Source: Azonexaceae bacterium
GTDB lineage: Bacteria; Pseudomonadota; Gammaproteobacteria; Burkholderiales; Rhodocyclaceae
Assembly (NCBI GenBank): GCA_009469685.1
Contig: SSTA01000039.1
Location: forward strand, 1 to 7,036
Reading direction: 5' to 3'
Length of the DNA: 7,036 nt
Shown here: in pieces, positions 5,991 to 7,036 of the stretch
Numbering within the stretch: position 1 is the first letter of the stretch
Layout of the letters: each line of letters starts with the position of its first letter
Made by a program: the position numbers and the translations under genes
Notes under the pieces: generated by a model
The model's input: the letters and a program-made list of their open reading frames with translations, nothing else
The model's database searches: none
Told to the model about the DNA's origin: nothing

Positions 5991-6088
5991 CCATGATTTC
6001 TACGCGCCCCGTCATAACCATGATGAAGAACAGGCGATTTTCGACCGTTGGCCGTGAAGATCCCGGGTTTTACCCCACCATTCCCAGC

Positions 6089-7036
6089 TCACGGGCGCAC
6101 CTCGCCCAGCAAAGGCAGCAATCGCTTGCGCGCCAGCCAGAGATTGGCCAGCGCAAACAGCGTCACAATCTGACCGCTGTTCTTCGCCAGGCCGCGATAG
6201 CGAACCTTCACGAAACCAAACTGGCGCTTCACCACGCGGAACGGATGCTCAACGATCGCCCGGACCGCCGACAGCAGCCGGTTGAACGCTTTCTGCTCGT
6301 CGGTCAGCGTGCCGCCAGCCGGCTTCTTGGTCGGCGTCAGAACAGACAACTCGCCTTCCTTCTCGAACTCGTCAATCGTCCGGTTTTTCTTGTGATAGCC
6401 CCGATCACCGAAGACGATGGTTTCTTCCCCATGCAAGCAGTTCTCCATCATCGTGATGTCCGCAACCTTCGCCGTTGTGCACTCCACGGTATGGACCAAG
6501 CCACTGTCGGCATCAACACCGATATGCGCCTTCATGCCAAAGTACCACTGATGGCCCTTCTTTGTTTGAGTCATCTCGGGATCGCGCTTCTTGTCTTCGT
6601 TCTTGGTCGAACTCTGCGCCGCAATCAGCGTGGCATCGACGACCGTTCCACGCTTCATCGACAGGCCTTTCTCCGACAGCACCGCGTTGACCTCGGCAAA
6701 GATCGCCACGGCCAGATCGTGCTTCTCCAGCAAATGCCGGAAGCGAAGAACGGTGCTTTCGTCCGGCATCACATCTTCGAAGGCATCCAGTCCGGCAAAC
6801 TGCCGCAGCAACGGTACATCGTGCAGCGCTTCTTCCATCGCCGGATCGGAGTAGCCAAACCATTGCTGCATGAAGTGAATCCGCAACATCGTGCCCAACG
6901 GCATCGGCGGGCGGCCGTTTCCCTTCTTCGGATAGAACGGCTCGATCAGCGTTTCGAGGCGAGACCACGGTACGACCGATTCCATCTCCGACAGAAACAC
7001 CGCCTTGCGCGTCTGCTTCCCTGCCTTCGGCAGGAA
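6089..7036 (-). CDS. IS5-group DDE transposase (N-terminus off window)
   Basis: The frame is open from the window edge to a TGA at 6091-6089, giving at least 315 residues. A GTG at 7000 would be an internal codon: the residues before it (FLPKAGKQTRKA) continue the family's usual N-terminal KxTRRxVFLxEM region, so the true start is beyond 7036. The protein cuts and re-joins the IS ends by RNase-H-fold DDE chemistry. Visible motifs: the N-terminal MESVVPWSRLETLIEPFYPK and DPAMEEALHDVPLLRQFAGL; the first Asp in VVDATLI; the second in VFGDRGYH; and the Glu in VEHPFRVVKRQFGF with the downstream Y-R-G typical of IS5 (Y-2-R-3-E type signature). No frameshift or stop is seen, so the enzyme looks functional. 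The family call is secure; the exact IS name is not given. Confidence 0.93.
   Translation of the reverse strand, partial: FLPKAGKQTRKAVFLSEMESVVPWSRLETLIEPFYPKKGNGRPPMPLGTMLRIHFMQQWFGYSDPAMEEALHDVPLLRQFAGLDAFEDVMPDESTVLRFRHLLEKHDLAVAIFAEVNAVLSEKGLSMKRGTVVDATLIAAQSSTKNEDKKRDPEMTQTKKGHQWYFGMKAHIGVDADSGLVHTVECTTAKVADITMMENCLHGEETIVFGDRGYHKKNRTIDEFEKEGELSVLTPTKKPAGGTLTDEQKAFNRLLSAVRAIVEHPFRVVKRQFGFVKVRYRGLAKNSGQIVTLFALANLWLARKRLLPLLGEVRP

Larger units (their letters stand above)
5837..6088. other. Leader region of the operon joined to the non-coding end of the IS5 element
   Basis: This is a 252-bp stretch without a supported gene. The part 5837-5974 is native sequence upstream of the lyase-like gene. 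It carries the ribosome site and an imperfectly symmetric GCACC-N6-GGTGC element (5863-5878). The part 5975-6088 belongs to the IS, between its terminus and the transposase stop. No confident promoter was found on the minus strand in either part. The original promoter may have been displaced by the insertion, or transcription may come from the IS. Confidence 0.6.
5975..7036 (-). mobile_element. IS5-group insertion sequence (runs off the right edge)
   Basis: The element consists of a terminus at 5975, about 114 bases of non-coding end sequence, and a transposase gene reading leftward from beyond 7036. The transposase shows all DDE motifs and no internal stop, so the element may be active. It lies about 140 bp upstream of the first gene of the polysaccharide cluster, in the same transcriptional direction. 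The far end and the second target-site copy lie outside the window. Confidence 0.82.

Noticed and set aside
6061..6080. Small GGGT/ACCC hairpin after the transposase stop
   Set aside because: A four-base stem with no T-run is too weak to call as a terminator.
6513..6968. Minus-strand frame of 151 codons inside the IS5 transposase
   Set aside because: It is an alternative frame of the intact transposase gene; the DDE motifs are all in the other frame.
1..7036. Composite transposon carrying the five genes
   Set aside because: The elements on the two sides belong to different IS types and show no matching ends, so they could not move the segment as a unit by the usual route.

Overview
The window looks like a chromosomal accessory region of a Gram-negative proteobacterium, most likely a betaproteobacterium. 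This rests on the overall style of the proteins, a Sec signal peptide on the probable lyase, and IS5-, IS66- and IS427-like insertion sequences of kinds common in Burkholderiales and Rhodocyclales. The assignment is an inference; there is no taxonomic marker such as an rRNA gene. All supported genes lie on the minus strand, so the transcriptional order runs from high to low coordinates.

Right edge (5975-7036): an IS5-group insertion sequence with an apparently intact DDE transposase whose N-terminus lies outside the window. Its terminus can be placed at 5975 by an IS5-like inverted-repeat end abutting a CTAA tetranucleotide (5971-5974), which fits the YTAR target preference of the IS5 group.

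Centre (230-5836): five tightly packed genes resembling a surface or extracellular polysaccharide modification and turnover operon. In order they are: a secreted DNRLRE/CBM96-like plus polysaccharide-lyase-like protein; a low-molecular-weight protein tyrosine phosphatase-like protein with an N-terminal extension; a NodB/CE4 (WalW-like) polysaccharide deacetylase; an acyltransferase-3 membrane O-acyltransferase; and an ATP-grasp carboxylate-amine ligase-like enzyme. Genes 1/2, 2/3 and 4/5 overlap by a few bases, consistent with translational coupling. Only 3/4 are separated, by 142 bp holding a possible hairpin/T-run element.

Left edge (1-229): debris of two nested insertion sequences. The 5' end of an IS5/IS427-like transposase gene is interrupted after about 15 codons by the terminus of an IS66-family element (GTAAGCGCC end at 141). 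That element's first gene, tnpA, starts at 60 and leaves the window.

Working model (inference): the enzymes remodel a polysaccharide by N-deacetylation, O-acylation and possibly amide coupling of an amine to a carboxylate. The secreted lyase-like protein would bind or cleave the polymer and the phosphatase would regulate assembly. No glycosyltransferase, polymerase, flippase or exosortase is visible, so the backbone machinery, if linked, lies beyond the flanking insertion sequences.
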